From NCBI GenBank assembly GCA_000514715.1, contig AZWL01000016.1:1-64000 (forward strand): a stretch of DNA of 64,000 nt, read 5' to 3'. The stretch comes from Streptomyces sp. CNH099. Its GTDB lineage: Bacteria > Actinomycetota > Actinomycetes > Streptomycetales > Streptomycetaceae. The notes under the pieces were generated by a model. The model did not search any database and was not told the DNA's origin. It worked only from the letters and a program-made list of their open reading frames with translations. Shown in pieces: positions 16,261 through 25,308 of this stretch (position 1 is its first letter; every line of letters begins with the position of its first letter). The position numbers were made by a program, and so were the translations under genes.

Positions 16261-18510
16261 ATGGCTGCCTCGATGACGCCTCTCACCCACGACGACCCGC
16301 AGCGCCTCGGCCCGTACCGGCTCGTCGCCCGCCTCGGCAGCGGCGGCATGGGCACCGTCTACCTCGCCCGCTCCGCGGGCGGGCGCACCGTGGCGCTGAA
16401 GACCATGCACGCCGACCTCGTCAGCGGCGAGGCGGGCACCGCGGGCGCCGAGTTCCGCACCCGGTTCCGGCTGGAGACCGACGCCGCCCGGGTCATCGGC
16501 GACCGCTACGGCGCCGAGGTCGTCGACGCCGACCCGCTGGCGGAGACGCCGTGGCTGGCGACGGAGTACGTGCTCGGCCCGCCGCTCGACGAGGCGGTCG
16601 CGGTGTGCGGCCCGCTGCCGGAGGCCACCACGCGGGCCCTGGGCGCCGCGCTCTGCGAGGCGCTGGGGCAGCTGCACCGCTCCGGCGTGGTGCACCGGGA
16701 CCTGAAGCCGTCGAACATCCTGCTCACGTCGGCCGGTCCGAAGGTCATCGACTTCGGCATCGCCCGGGCCGCGGGCGACGACCACCTGACCCGTACGGGC
16801 ACCGCGGCGGGCACGCCCGCCTTCATGTCGCCCGAGCAGGCGTCCGGCGTCGAGCACACCCCGGTCGGCGACGTGTTCGCGCTCGCCGGCGTGCTGGTCT
16901 TCGCCTGTACGGGCCACGGCCCCTTCGGCGGCGGGCAGGCCGCGGACCTGCTGTACCGGGTGCGCTACGGCGAGGCCGACCTGTCCGGCGTGCCGGCCGG
17001 GCTGCTGCCGCTGCTGCAGCGCTGCCTGGCCAAGGAGCCGGAGCACCGGCCCGGCACCGAGGAGCTGGCGGGCCTGCTCGCCGAGGTGCTGCCGGGCGGC
17101 GCCGCCGACTTCGCCGACCACCTCCCGGACGCCCTGCACGCCGACATCCTGCGCCGCGCCGCCGTCGCCTGGCAGCCGCCGCCGCCCCGGCTGCCGTCGC
17201 CGGAGCAGGCCGAGGCGGCGACGCAGCCGGGCGCGGCCAAGGGCCCGTCGCGGCGCAGGGTGCTGGCGCTCGCGGGCGCGGGCGCGGTGGCCGCCGGCGG
17301 CGCGGGGGTGGGGGCGTGGGCGTACCTCCGCGACGACGAGAAGAAGCCGGCGGCGAAGCCCGGCCCGAAGAAGCCGGAGGCGCCGAAGGAGCTGTGGACC
17401 CGGCCGGTGGTGGGCGGCGACGGCGCGTTCACCCTGGCCACCGGCGGCAACTACGTGATGCTGCTGACGAGCACCGGCGGCGGGCAGTTCGTGGACGCGC
17501 GCAACGGCAAGCTGCGCGGCATCGACGACCTGGCCACCCCCTCGCTGGGCATCATCGGCGACGACTCCGGCTTCTACTCCATCTCCAGCCGGAGCGCCTC
17601 GGGCGAGGGCACCTACGCCGTCTTCACCACCGACCCCGAGTCGGGCGAGCAGGCGGAGCACGTCGCCCTCCACGGCGCGGAGCTGAAGGGCACGGCCGCC
17701 GAGGGCCTGGAGAACGGCATCCTGCTGATGCGCGCGACCGCCCGCTGGGTCACCCGGGTCTACCGCGACAAGGAGACCAGGAAGCGCGTCGTCGAGAAGA
17801 CGCCGTGGACCCCGCAGTTCGTGGCGGCGGAGATGGAGACCGGCAAGCTGCTGTGGGGGTTCGACAACGAGTCCCCCGACGCCGGCCCCTCGTACGCCAC
17901 GGCCCTGACGAAGAACGAGGCGCTCATCCGCGTCGAGTCCACCCTGACCTGTCTCGACGTCCGGACCGGCGAGGAGCGCTGGACCTGGAAGGCGCCGGAG
18001 GCCGACCGCGACTCGCTCGCCGGCCTGCAGCAGTTCCCCACCGTCGCGGGCCACGTGCTCCTCGGCCTGCGCGACCTCACCGCGCTGAGGCTGTCGGACG
18101 GCAAGGTGGGCTGGACCCTCGGCGAGGGCCGCGACGCGCGCGCCGAACTCGGCCCGGACACCCGCCTCTACGGCACCCCCGCGGTCAAGGACGGCAAGGT
18201 GTACGTCGTCGAGAACGGCAACGGGCTCCTCGCCGTCGACGGCGCCAGCGGCGAGGTCGAGTGGGAGGCCGAGGCCGACTGGGCCGGGCCGCAGGCGTTC
18301 ATCGTCGCGCCCGTGATCGGCAGGAAGTACGCGTACGTGGGCACCGGCGGCCGCGACTGGGTGCGGGCGGTCGACCTCGACGAGCACCGGACCGCCTGGT
18401 CGTACCGGGGACCCGAGGACAACGAGCGCCCCATGGTCCTCAAGCAGGACGACGCCAAGGTCGTCCTCGTCGTCACCGCGGCCGAAGTGCGCGGGCTCCC
18501 CCTTCAGTAG
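16261..18510 (+). CDS. receptor Ser/Thr protein kinase with PQQ-like propeller
   Basis: A 749-aa transmembrane kinase with a full catalytic set: glycine loop LGSGGMGTVY, lysine K47 in VALK, VHRDLKPSNILL with catalytic D147, IDFG with D164, GTPAFMSPEQ in place of APE, and GDVFALAGVLVFA. The kinase domain covers about residues 15-280. SRRRVLALAGAGAVAAGG (about 329-350) is the membrane segment with a Tat-like double arginine. An Ala/Lys/Pro stalk leads to a propeller with repeats such as LDVRTGEERWTWK and AVDGASGEVEWEAE. The start follows the previous stop by 3 bp, so translation is probably coupled. Similar in plan to AfsK-type kinases, which also carry C-terminal propellers; the signal sensed is unknown. 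Confidence 0.9.
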   Translation: MAASMTPLTHDDPQRLGPYRLVARLGSGGMGTVYLARSAGGRTVALKTMHADLVSGEAGTAGAEFRTRFRLETDAARVIGDRYGAEVVDADPLAETPWLATEYVLGPPLDEAVAVCGPLPEATTRALGAALCEALGQLHRSGVVHRDLKPSNILLTSAGPKVIDFGIARAAGDDHLTRTGTAAGTPAFMSPEQASGVEHTPVGDVFALAGVLVFACTGHGPFGGGQAADLLYRVRYGEADLSGVPAGLLPLLQRCLAKEPEHRPGTEELAGLLAEVLPGGAADFADHLPDALHADILRRAAVAWQPPPPRLPSPEQAEAATQPGAAKGPSRRRVLALAGAGAVAAGGAGVGAWAYLRDDEKKPAAKPGPKKPEAPKELWTRPVVGGDGAFTLATGGNYVMLLTSTGGGQFVDARNGKLRGIDDLATPSLGIIGDDSGFYSISSRSASGEGTYAVFTTDPESGEQAEHVALHGAELKGTAAEGLENGILLMRATARWVTRVYRDKETRKRVVEKTPWTPQFVAAEMETGKLLWGFDNESPDAGPSYATALTKNEALIRVESTLTCLDVRTGEERWTWKAPEADRDSLAGLQQFPTVAGHVLLGLRDLTALRLSDGKVGWTLGEGRDARAELGPDTRLYGTPAVKDGKVYVVENGNGLLAVDGASGEVEWEAEADWAGPQAFIVAPVIGRKYAYVGTGGRDWVRAVDLDEHRTAWSYRGPEDNERPMVLKQDDAKVVLVVTAAEVRGLPLQ

Positions 18511-18536
18511 GAACTTCCACCAGGAGCGGTACGTCC

Positions 18537-20609
18537 ATGAAACCCCTCGGCACCGGAGACCCGCTGCGCCTCGGCCCGTACCGCCTCATCGGCGTGCTCG
18601 GCGCGGGCGGCATGGGCAAGGTGTACCTCGGCCGCGACTCCGCCGGCCGGCCGGCCGCGATCAAGGTGCTGCGGCCGGAGCTGGCCCACCAGTCGAACCT
18701 GGCGCAGCGCTTCGTCCGCGAGGCGCACGCCGCGCAGGCCGTGCAGAGCCCCGGCGTGGCGCGGGTGCTGGGCGCCGAGACGGAGGGCGGACGGCCGTGG
18801 ATCGCCTGCGAGTTCCTCGCCGGCCCGACCCTCGCCGAGGCCGTCGAACGCTACGGGCCGCTGGACGGCACCGCGCTGCGCGCGGTCGGCGCGGCGCTGG
18901 CGAGCACGCTCGCCGACATCCACGCGGCCGGTCTCGTCCACCGCGACGTCAAGCCGCCCAACATCGTGCTGACCGCGGCCGGCCCGCGCATCATCGACTT
19001 CGGCATCGCCCGCCCGGAGCACGGCCTGACGCTCACCAGCACCGGCGAGGCCCCGGTCACGCCCGGCTACGGGCCGCCGGAGCAGGTGCTCGGGCAGCGC
19101 GTCGGCCCGCCCGCGGACGTCTTCGCGCTGGGCGCCGTGCTCACCCTGGCGGCGACGGGGCAGACGGCGTACCGGGGCAGCCATGTGGCGGCGGTGCAGT
19201 ACGAGGTGGTGCACGGCGAGCCGCGGCTCGAAGGGCTGCCGCCCGACCTGTACCCGCTGATCGCCCCGTGCCTGGCCAAGGACCCCGCGTACCGCCCCAC
19301 TCCGCCGCAGATCGCCGCCGCCCTCGCCCCGCCGCCCGGCGCCGAGGCGGTGTGGCGGCAGGGGCCGCTCGCCGAGGACATCGCGGGCCGGGAGCACGAG
19401 GCGGGCCGCCTCGCCGCGCTCCCCGCGGCCGGCGACACCCAGGTGCCCGGGCCGTCGCGGCGGCGGCTGCTCGTCGGGCTCGGCGCCGGCGGCGCGGTGG
19501 TGGCGGCGAGCGCGGGCACGGCCGCCTGGTGGTTCCTGGGCAAGGACGACGGCGGCACGACGACGCGGCCGAAGCGCGACCCGTGGGCCGCGCGCCGGCT
19601 GAACAGCTACAGCGCCGGCAGCGCCCCCGCGCCGCTCTGGGGCCCGGTCGGCGGTCTCAACTCGGATTCGCCGCTGGTGCTTCCGCTGCACCGGGTGCTG
19701 GTCGTGGCGATGGCCGACGGCAGCCTCGCGGGCCTGGACATACGCACGGGCAAGGAGAAGTGGCGGCAGGACTCCGCGGTGGCGGCGGCCGGCGCGGCGG
19801 CGCTCGACGCGAACACCTTCGCCGCCGCGGACGCCGAGGGGGCGCTGTACGGGCTGCGCGGCCGCGACCGGCGCGAGCAGTGGTCGGCGCCGGATGCGCG
19901 GGCCGCGGTCGTGCTCGCGGGGGACGCCGACGGAGCGTATGTGACGACGAAGGACGGCGAGCTGCGCGCCGTCGGCGCGGACGGCCGGGAGCGGTGGACG
20001 GTCGCGTCCCCCGTCGAGTCCAGCGTCGGCAAGCCCGCGTGGGCCACGACGGCGGGCGGCACGCTGGTGCTGTCCGGCTCGGACGGCAGGCTCGCGGTGG
20101 TGGACACGGGCAGCGGCGACACGGTGTGGGACACCCCGAAGCGCAGTTCGTACGCGCTGCCGTGCGCGGTCGGCGGGGGCTTCGTGTACGCGGGCGGGGA
20201 CGGGCTGACGGCGTACGCGCTGAAGGGCGACGGCAAGCCGGAGTGGAACGAGAAGCCGAAGGGCGAGTACATCTGGAGCGCGCCGGCGCTCGACGGGGAC
20301 CTGCTCTTCGCCGTGAACGACCGCGTGCTCACCGCCATGAACACGAAGACGAGGGAGACCGAGTTCACGGCGAAAGCGCTGGCGGTCGCGCTGAAGTACC
20401 CGCCGGTGGTCCAGGGGGACTCGGTGTGGTGCGGGACGACGGAGAACATCGACCCCGACGCGCTGAAGGTCTACGACATCGGCAAGGGCAGGATGGCGTG
20501 GGACGACCGCCGCACGTCGCGCGAGCGGGACGACTGGACCATCGCCGCCGCGAACAACCGGGTGTTCGTCCTCTACACCGGGTCGTTGACGGCGAACCCG
20601 GTGTTCTGA
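18537..20609 (+). CDS. receptor Ser/Thr protein kinase with PQQ-like propeller
   Basis: A 690-aa active-type kinase: LGAGGMGKVY, K43 in AAIK, VHRDVKPPNIVL with D137, IDFG with D154, TPGYGPPEQ, ADVFALGAVLTLAATG. Kinase domain about residues 14-265. SRRRLLVGLGAGGAVVAASAG (about 308-330) is the membrane segment with twin arginines; the rest is a propeller (GLDIRTGKEKWRQ, VVDTGSGDTVWDT). ATG 18537 has CAGGAG at 9 bp, 26 bp past the previous stop. Last gene of the four; a hairpin follows at 20617-20638. The Pro-rich ATPase gene then starts 197 bp on, with its own promoter room, but could share read-through. Confidence 0.9.
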   Translation: MKPLGTGDPLRLGPYRLIGVLGAGGMGKVYLGRDSAGRPAAIKVLRPELAHQSNLAQRFVREAHAAQAVQSPGVARVLGAETEGGRPWIACEFLAGPTLAEAVERYGPLDGTALRAVGAALASTLADIHAAGLVHRDVKPPNIVLTAAGPRIIDFGIARPEHGLTLTSTGEAPVTPGYGPPEQVLGQRVGPPADVFALGAVLTLAATGQTAYRGSHVAAVQYEVVHGEPRLEGLPPDLYPLIAPCLAKDPAYRPTPPQIAAALAPPPGAEAVWRQGPLAEDIAGREHEAGRLAALPAAGDTQVPGPSRRRLLVGLGAGGAVVAASAGTAAWWFLGKDDGGTTTRPKRDPWAARRLNSYSAGSAPAPLWGPVGGLNSDSPLVLPLHRVLVVAMADGSLAGLDIRTGKEKWRQDSAVAAAGAAALDANTFAAADAEGALYGLRGRDRREQWSAPDARAAVVLAGDADGAYVTTKDGELRAVGADGRERWTVASPVESSVGKPAWATTAGGTLVLSGSDGRLAVVDTGSGDTVWDTPKRSSYALPCAVGGGFVYAGGDGLTAYALKGDGKPEWNEKPKGEYIWSAPALDGDLLFAVNDRVLTAMNTKTRETEFTAKALAVALKYPPVVQGDSVWCGTTENIDPDALKVYDIGKGRMAWDDRRTSRERDDWTIAAANNRVFVLYTGSLTANPVF

Positions 20610-20616
20610 CCGGTCG

Positions 20617-20638
20617 CCGCCCGCGGGCTCGCGGGCGG
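20617..20638 (+). terminator. hairpin after kinase cluster
   Basis: A 9-bp perfect G/C stem (arms 20617-20625 and 20630-20638, GGCT loop) eight bases past the last kinase stop codon. No T-tract. A probable terminator or 3'-stabilising stem for the kinase transcript. Confidence 0.55.
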
Positions 20639-20806
20639 GTGCCGCGCACGCCGGGGGCCGAAGTGCTGAACGGTGACACATCCGTTGCCGATTGCGACAG
20701 TCCGGCCTGCCGAGGGGCTCGGTCCTCCCCTTAGGGTGGGAGAGGCACACGGCACCGGGCAGGCGCCGGCACGACCGCCGTGGTGCGAGGGGATTCGGGA
20801 GGCACT

Positions 20807-23800
20807 GTGAGCAGCGATCGGGACGAGAACGGCGCGGGCCGGACCAGCCCCGATGTCGAGCGGGCCGGTACGGAGCCGGAGGGCGCGGGCGAGTTCACCA
20901 CCGCCCCGGCGCCGGCCGCCTGGTACACGCAGGGGGTGCCGGCCAGCACCCCGCGACACGACGAGCAGGCGGGCACCGGCTCGTCCCACGCCGGCTCGGC
21001 GATGCCCCCGCTGCCGAACGGCTTCACCGCCGCCCACGCCGCGGCCCCCGGGCCGGTGCCGGACTCGATGACGCCGCCGCCGTTCCTGCTGACGCTGCCG
21101 GACGAGGCGCCGCCGGCACCGGCGGAGGCGCCGCCGGCGGCCGCGGAGCCGGACGCCGGGAACGAGGCCGCGGACGACGGCGCGGACGACACCGCGGACG
21201 GCGCCGCGGACGACGACCGGGACGCGGTGTACGACGACGAGGACGACGGCCCCGCCCCGCTGACGGCGGCGTCGGACCCGGGCGCGGTGGCGTTCGCGGC
21301 GCTGCCGGTGACCCCGGCCGTACCGGAAGCCGGGACGGACGGCGACGACGGCCCGCCCGCGGAGGAGGCCGCCGGTGCCGAGGCCCCGGCGGAGACCGGG
21401 GAGTTCACCTCGGCCCCCGCGAGCGCGCCGAGCTGGTACGGGGGCGCCGCCGCGGCGACGTCGGCGGCCACCGACGACGCGGACGCCGGGGAGGGGTCGG
21501 CGTACGGCGAGCAGGACGCGGGGCCCGCCGGTCCGGAGCCGGACCCGGAGCCCGCCGGTGCGGCGGACGACACGGACAATGCGGACGACGACGGCGTCAC
21601 CGGCGCCGCGTGGTCCGCCACCGCCGGGACGGCCGGGGACGAGGGCTCCGCCTCCGGCGCCGCGTGGCCCTCCCTCCCGGAGACGGCCCCCGACGCACGG
21701 GCGGACGGGGACGACGGGACGGGCGCGGACGACGGCGCCCGGCCCGTCGACACCTGGTCGAGCGCCGGGTCGGACACGGGGTGGCCCTTCGCGTCCGCGA
21801 GCACGACGACCGACGGCGAACCGTCCGCGGCGACCGACGCCGCGGACGAGGCCGCCGGGTCGGACCCGGCCTGGCCCGCCATGCCCGCCAGCGCGCCCAC
21901 CGCCGAGCCGGAGGCGGAGGCGCCCGGCACCGGCCCGCAGGAGGACGGCACCGCGCCGGCGGCAGCCTGGCCCGGCACGCCCGCCGGTGCCGACCGGCCC
22001 AGCGGCGCGGCGGCGGAGACCGACGCGTCGTCCGCCTCGGGGGCCGCGTGGCCCGCCGCCTCCGGGATCCCGGGGCCCGCGGACGAGGCGTCCGCGTCGG
22101 GAGCGGCATGGCCCGCCACGCCCACCACCGAGACGCCGGGCGACGACCCCGCCGCCGCGGCGCCGGACACCACCGGCGCAGGCCGGCCCAGCCGCCCCGC
22201 GGCCGAGGCCGACGCCTCGTCCGCCTCGGAGACCCCGTCGCCCGCCGCCTCACGGACTCCGGAGGCCACGGACGGCGGGACCGCCGGAGGTGCCGTCGGC
22301 GCCGGGGCGCCGGAGGCGGGGGCCGCGTGGCCGCCCGTCCCCGGGGCGCCCGCCGCGGAGCCGGGCGGCGACGCGCCCGCGGCCGGCGAATCCGCCTTCC
22401 CCGCACCGCAGTTCGCGCCCCCGCCGCGGGACGACGGCGACACCGGTGCCCCCGCTCCGTACCGGGACGACGCCACGCGGACGCTGACCCCGCTCGTCGC
22501 GCACGCCGCGCCCGGCGCCCAGCCGACGGACGCGGACCGGGACCCGGGCCGGGACGACGACGAGCCGGAGGACGACCCGGACAGGGGCGACGTGGTGAGC
22601 GGCGCGACCATGCGCTTCTCGCCCTCCTCGCTGCGGGCGCAGGCCGCCGAGGTCCAGGACCGTACGCCCGCGGACGACGAGCCGAACGACGCCGTGCCCG
22701 CCGACGCCGAGGTGCAGGACCGGGTGCCGGCCGACGCCGTGCCCGGGGGCGCCGACGAGCCGCAGGACGCGCCGCCGCAGACCAGCCCGTACGTCACGGA
22801 CCGCGCGCCCTCCGGGGCGGACCCGTGGGCATCCGCCCCCGACGAGTCCGCCCCGGCGCCCGGACTGCCGCCGCTGCCGCCGCAGTTCCCCGCCGCCGAG
22901 CCGCAGCGCACTCCGGCGGCGGACCTGCCGTCCGGCCCGCCGCCCGCCGCGGGCGCACCCTGGCAGTCGCCCGCCGCCCCGCAGCCCGCGCCCGAGCAGT
23001 CGGCGCCGCAGCCGCCCGCGGCGCCCCCGGCGGCGCCCTCCGCGCCGCCGGCCGCCGCGCCGCCGCAGCAGCCGTACCCGGGTCAGCCCGCTCCGGGCGC
23101 CGCCCCGCCCGGAGCGCCCGCGCCCGGCGCCGCCCCGGAGTCCGGCGGCGCCACCCCGGCGCCCGCGGCCCCGCCCGCTCCGGGCACCCCGCCCGGCGCC
23201 CCCGGCCCGCACTCCGCGTCCGGCAGCCGGCTCCCGGCCCCGCAGACCCCGCCCGGGCCCGCCGGCGGCGCCGAGGCCCCCCGCTCCGGGGCCCCCGCCG
23301 AGCCGCCGCCCGGCTGGACGGTGGCGTCGCCGTCCGGCGTGCCCGTGCCCCCGGCCGGTCAGCAGCCCGACCCCGGCGCGCCGCAGGGCGGCTACGGCTG
23401 GCCCCAGCCGCCCGGCGCCCAGCCGGGCCAGCCCGGACAGCAGGGGCAGCAGGGGCAGCAGGGGCAGCAGGGGCAACCCGGCCAGCAGGGGCAAGGCACC
23501 GCCCAGCCCGGACAGCAGGGCCAGGGCCAGGGCCCGGGGCAGCCCGGCCAGCCCGCGTACCCCGGCCTCCCCGGCCAGCCCCCGCAGCAGGGCCAGCCGG
23601 GCCAGCAGCCCGGACAGCCCGGCCCGTACCCCGCCCAGCCGGGCCGGCAGCCCGGTCAGCAGCCCGGCCTCCCGCCCGCCGGCGGCGGCCCCGCCGCCCC
23701 CGGCCAGGGCGCCCTGTCCCCCGCCACGTCGCCCGCCCCGCCGCCGCAGCCCGGCGGCGACCCGCGGTCCGGCGGCTGGCCCGAGGTCACGCCCGAGCAG

Positions 23801-24955
23801 CGCCGCCAGCCGGTGCACAACGCCCCGCTCGGCTACACCGCCGCCGTCGAGCTGTCCTCCGAACAGCTGCTGCACGACAAGCACAAGCCGCAGCGCAAGT
23901 CGGAGCGCGGCGGCCTGTCCCGGTTCCGGCTGGGCGGCAAGGCGGCCGAGGAGGAGCGGCAGCGCAAGATCGCCCTCGTCCGCACGCCGGTGCTGTCCTG
24001 CTACCGCATCGCCGTGATCTCCCTCAAGGGCGGCGTCGGCAAGACCACGACGACCACCGCGCTCGGCGCGACCCTCGCCGCCGAGCGGCAGGACAAGGTC
24101 ATCGCGATCGACGCCAACCCGGACGCCGGCACCCTGGGCCGCCGGGTGCGCCGCGAGACCGGCGCGACGATCCGCGACCTGGTGACGGCGATCCCGTACC
24201 TGAACAGCTACATGGACATCCGCCGGTTCACCTCGCAGGCGCCGTCCGGCCTGGAGATCCTGGCCAACGACGTCGACCCGGCGATCTCCACGACGTTCAA
24301 CGACGAGGACTACCGCCGCGTCATCGACGTGCTGGGCAAGCAGTACCCGGTGATCCTCACCGACTCGGGCACCGGCCTGCTCTACAGCGCCATGCGCGGC
24401 GTGCTCGACCTCGCCGACCAGCTGATCATCGTGGCCACCCCGTCCGTCGACGGCGCGTCCAGCGCCAGCACCACCCTCGACTGGCTGCACGCCCACGGCT
24501 ACGCCGACCTGGTGTCGCGGAGCATCACGGTCATCTCCGGGGTCCGCGAGACCGCCAAGATGATCAAGATCGACGACATAGTGGGCCACTTCCAGCAGCG
24601 CACCCGCGCGGTGCAGGTGATCCCGTTCGACGAGCACCTGTCGGCCGGTGCCGAGCTGGACCTGTCGATGATGCGGCCGAAGACCAAGGAGGCGTACTTC
24701 AACCTCGCCGCGCTGGTCGCCGAGGACTTCACCCGCGCCCAGCAGGCGCAGGGCCTGTGGACGGGCGAGGGCGGCCAGCAGCCGCCGCACGCGATGCCGC
24801 CGCTGCCCGGCCAGCCCGGCGGCGACGGCGGCCAGGGCGGCGGGTACGGCGGCGGCCATCCGGGCGGGGGGCACCCGGGCGGCGGCGGCTATCCGGGTGG
24901 CGCGCCCGGCACCGGCCCGTCGCAGGCGCAGTCCGGCCCGAGCCCGTACGGGTGA
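20807..24955 (+). CDS. Pro/Ala-rich protein with ParA/MinD-type ATPase domain (EspI-like)
   Basis: A 1382-aa protein. About the first 1000 residues are low-complexity: acidic Ala/Asp/Glu-rich with recurring AAWP motifs, then Pro/Ala-rich, then a Gln/Gly/Pro repeat block (QQGQQGQ..., encoded at ~23430-23690). The folded part begins near residue 1015 (LGYTAAVELSSEQLL) and holds a deviant Walker A KGGVGKTTTTT at ~1073-1083, IAIDANPDAGTL, ILTDSGTGLL and IIVATPSVDGASSASTTLDWL, the marks of the ParA/MinD/Mrp ATPase class. A Gly/His/Pro tail ends it. This plan matches mycobacterial EspI and the streptomycete ESX-linked protein I recall as SCO5717. GTG 20807 has GGGAGG upstream. No ESX partner gene is nearby. 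Confidence 0.82.
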   Translation: MSSDRDENGAGRTSPDVERAGTEPEGAGEFTTAPAPAAWYTQGVPASTPRHDEQAGTGSSHAGSAMPPLPNGFTAAHAAAPGPVPDSMTPPPFLLTLPDEAPPAPAEAPPAAAEPDAGNEAADDGADDTADGAADDDRDAVYDDEDDGPAPLTAASDPGAVAFAALPVTPAVPEAGTDGDDGPPAEEAAGAEAPAETGEFTSAPASAPSWYGGAAAATSAATDDADAGEGSAYGEQDAGPAGPEPDPEPAGAADDTDNADDDGVTGAAWSATAGTAGDEGSASGAAWPSLPETAPDARADGDDGTGADDGARPVDTWSSAGSDTGWPFASASTTTDGEPSAATDAADEAAGSDPAWPAMPASAPTAEPEAEAPGTGPQEDGTAPAAAWPGTPAGADRPSGAAAETDASSASGAAWPAASGIPGPADEASASGAAWPATPTTETPGDDPAAAAPDTTGAGRPSRPAAEADASSASETPSPAASRTPEATDGGTAGGAVGAGAPEAGAAWPPVPGAPAAEPGGDAPAAGESAFPAPQFAPPPRDDGDTGAPAPYRDDATRTLTPLVAHAAPGAQPTDADRDPGRDDDEPEDDPDRGDVVSGATMRFSPSSLRAQAAEVQDRTPADDEPNDAVPADAEVQDRVPADAVPGGADEPQDAPPQTSPYVTDRAPSGADPWASAPDESAPAPGLPPLPPQFPAAEPQRTPAADLPSGPPPAAGAPWQSPAAPQPAPEQSAPQPPAAPPAAPSAPPAAAPPQQPYPGQPAPGAAPPGAPAPGAAPESGGATPAPAAPPAPGTPPGAPGPHSASGSRLPAPQTPPGPAGGAEAPRSGAPAEPPPGWTVASPSGVPVPPAGQQPDPGAPQGGYGWPQPPGAQPGQPGQQGQQGQQGQQGQPGQQGQGTAQPGQQGQGQGPGQPGQPAYPGLPGQPPQQGQPGQQPGQPGPYPAQPGRQPGQQPGLPPAGGGPAAPGQGALSPATSPAPPPQPGGDPRSGGWPEVTPEQRRQPVHNAPLGYTAAVELSSEQLLHDKHKPQRKSERGGLSRFRLGGKAAEEERQRKIALVRTPVLSCYRIAVISLKGGVGKTTTTTALGATLAAERQDKVIAIDANPDAGTLGRRVRRETGATIRDLVTAIPYLNSYMDIRRFTSQAPSGLEILANDVDPAISTTFNDEDYRRVIDVLGKQYPVILTDSGTGLLYSAMRGVLDLADQLIIVATPSVDGASSASTTLDWLHAHGYADLVSRSITVISGVRETAKMIKIDDIVGHFQQRTRAVQVIPFDEHLSAGAELDLSMMRPKTKEAYFNLAALVAEDFTRAQQAQGLWTGEGGQQPPHAMPPLPGQPGGDGGQGGGYGGGHPGGGHPGGGGYPGGAPGTGPSQAQSGPSPYG

Positions 24956-25308
24956 CGCCGCGGCCGGCCCCGCCGGCCCACCGGGCGGGCGGGCCGGCGG
25001 TCGGCCGCCCGGGGTACCACCCGCCGGCCGGCCAGCGAAGAAGCCCGCGGTGACGCGCGCGGGACCGGCGGCCACGCCGCCGGGACCGGCCGGGCGGCCG
25101 GCGGCACCTTTCGGGGACCGGCCGCCATTGGGGTGAACCAATGAGGCCCGCAGCCTTTTTGAAGGCGCGGGCCTCATTCGCGTTTCAGCCGGGTATCGCC
25201 CTCGTACAGGCCGGTCACGGTCATTGACATGTTTAGACCAACCTCGCTACACAGACCCGACCTCCAGGCCGGTCAGCCGGCATCCCGCCCCCAGAACCGC
25301 GAGGTGTC
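24956..25308. other. intergenic region before ABC importer
   Basis: 353 bp between the ATPase-protein stop and the binding-protein start. It holds a GC-rich stretch with imperfect palindromes (24956-25110), the strong terminator at 25140-25178, and ~130 bp in which the importer promoter must lie. No gene seen. Confidence 0.5.
25140..25178 (+). terminator. strong two-part hairpin terminator
   Basis: Perfect 12-bp arms (25140-25151 and 25167-25178) enclose a second small stem GCCTT/AAGGC, forming one extended hairpin of 39 nt. Symmetric A/T ends mean it could work in both directions. It separates the Pro-rich ATPase gene from the ABC importer operon. Confidence 0.8.

Noticed and set aside
14890..18387. 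Long minus-strand frame opposite the kinases
   Set aside because: His/Val/Arg/Gly-rich antisense translation with no domain; a mirror of the kinase and propeller codons.
14319..18536. Long open frame running into the fourth kinase gene
   Set aside because: The part before 18537 is an out-of-frame shadow of the second and third kinase genes; only the portion from ATG 18537 with a ribosome site is real.
23430..23690. CRISPR-like or mobile repeat
   Set aside because: The short regular CAGGGG repeats are in frame and encode Gln/Gly/Pro low complexity inside the EspI-like gene.
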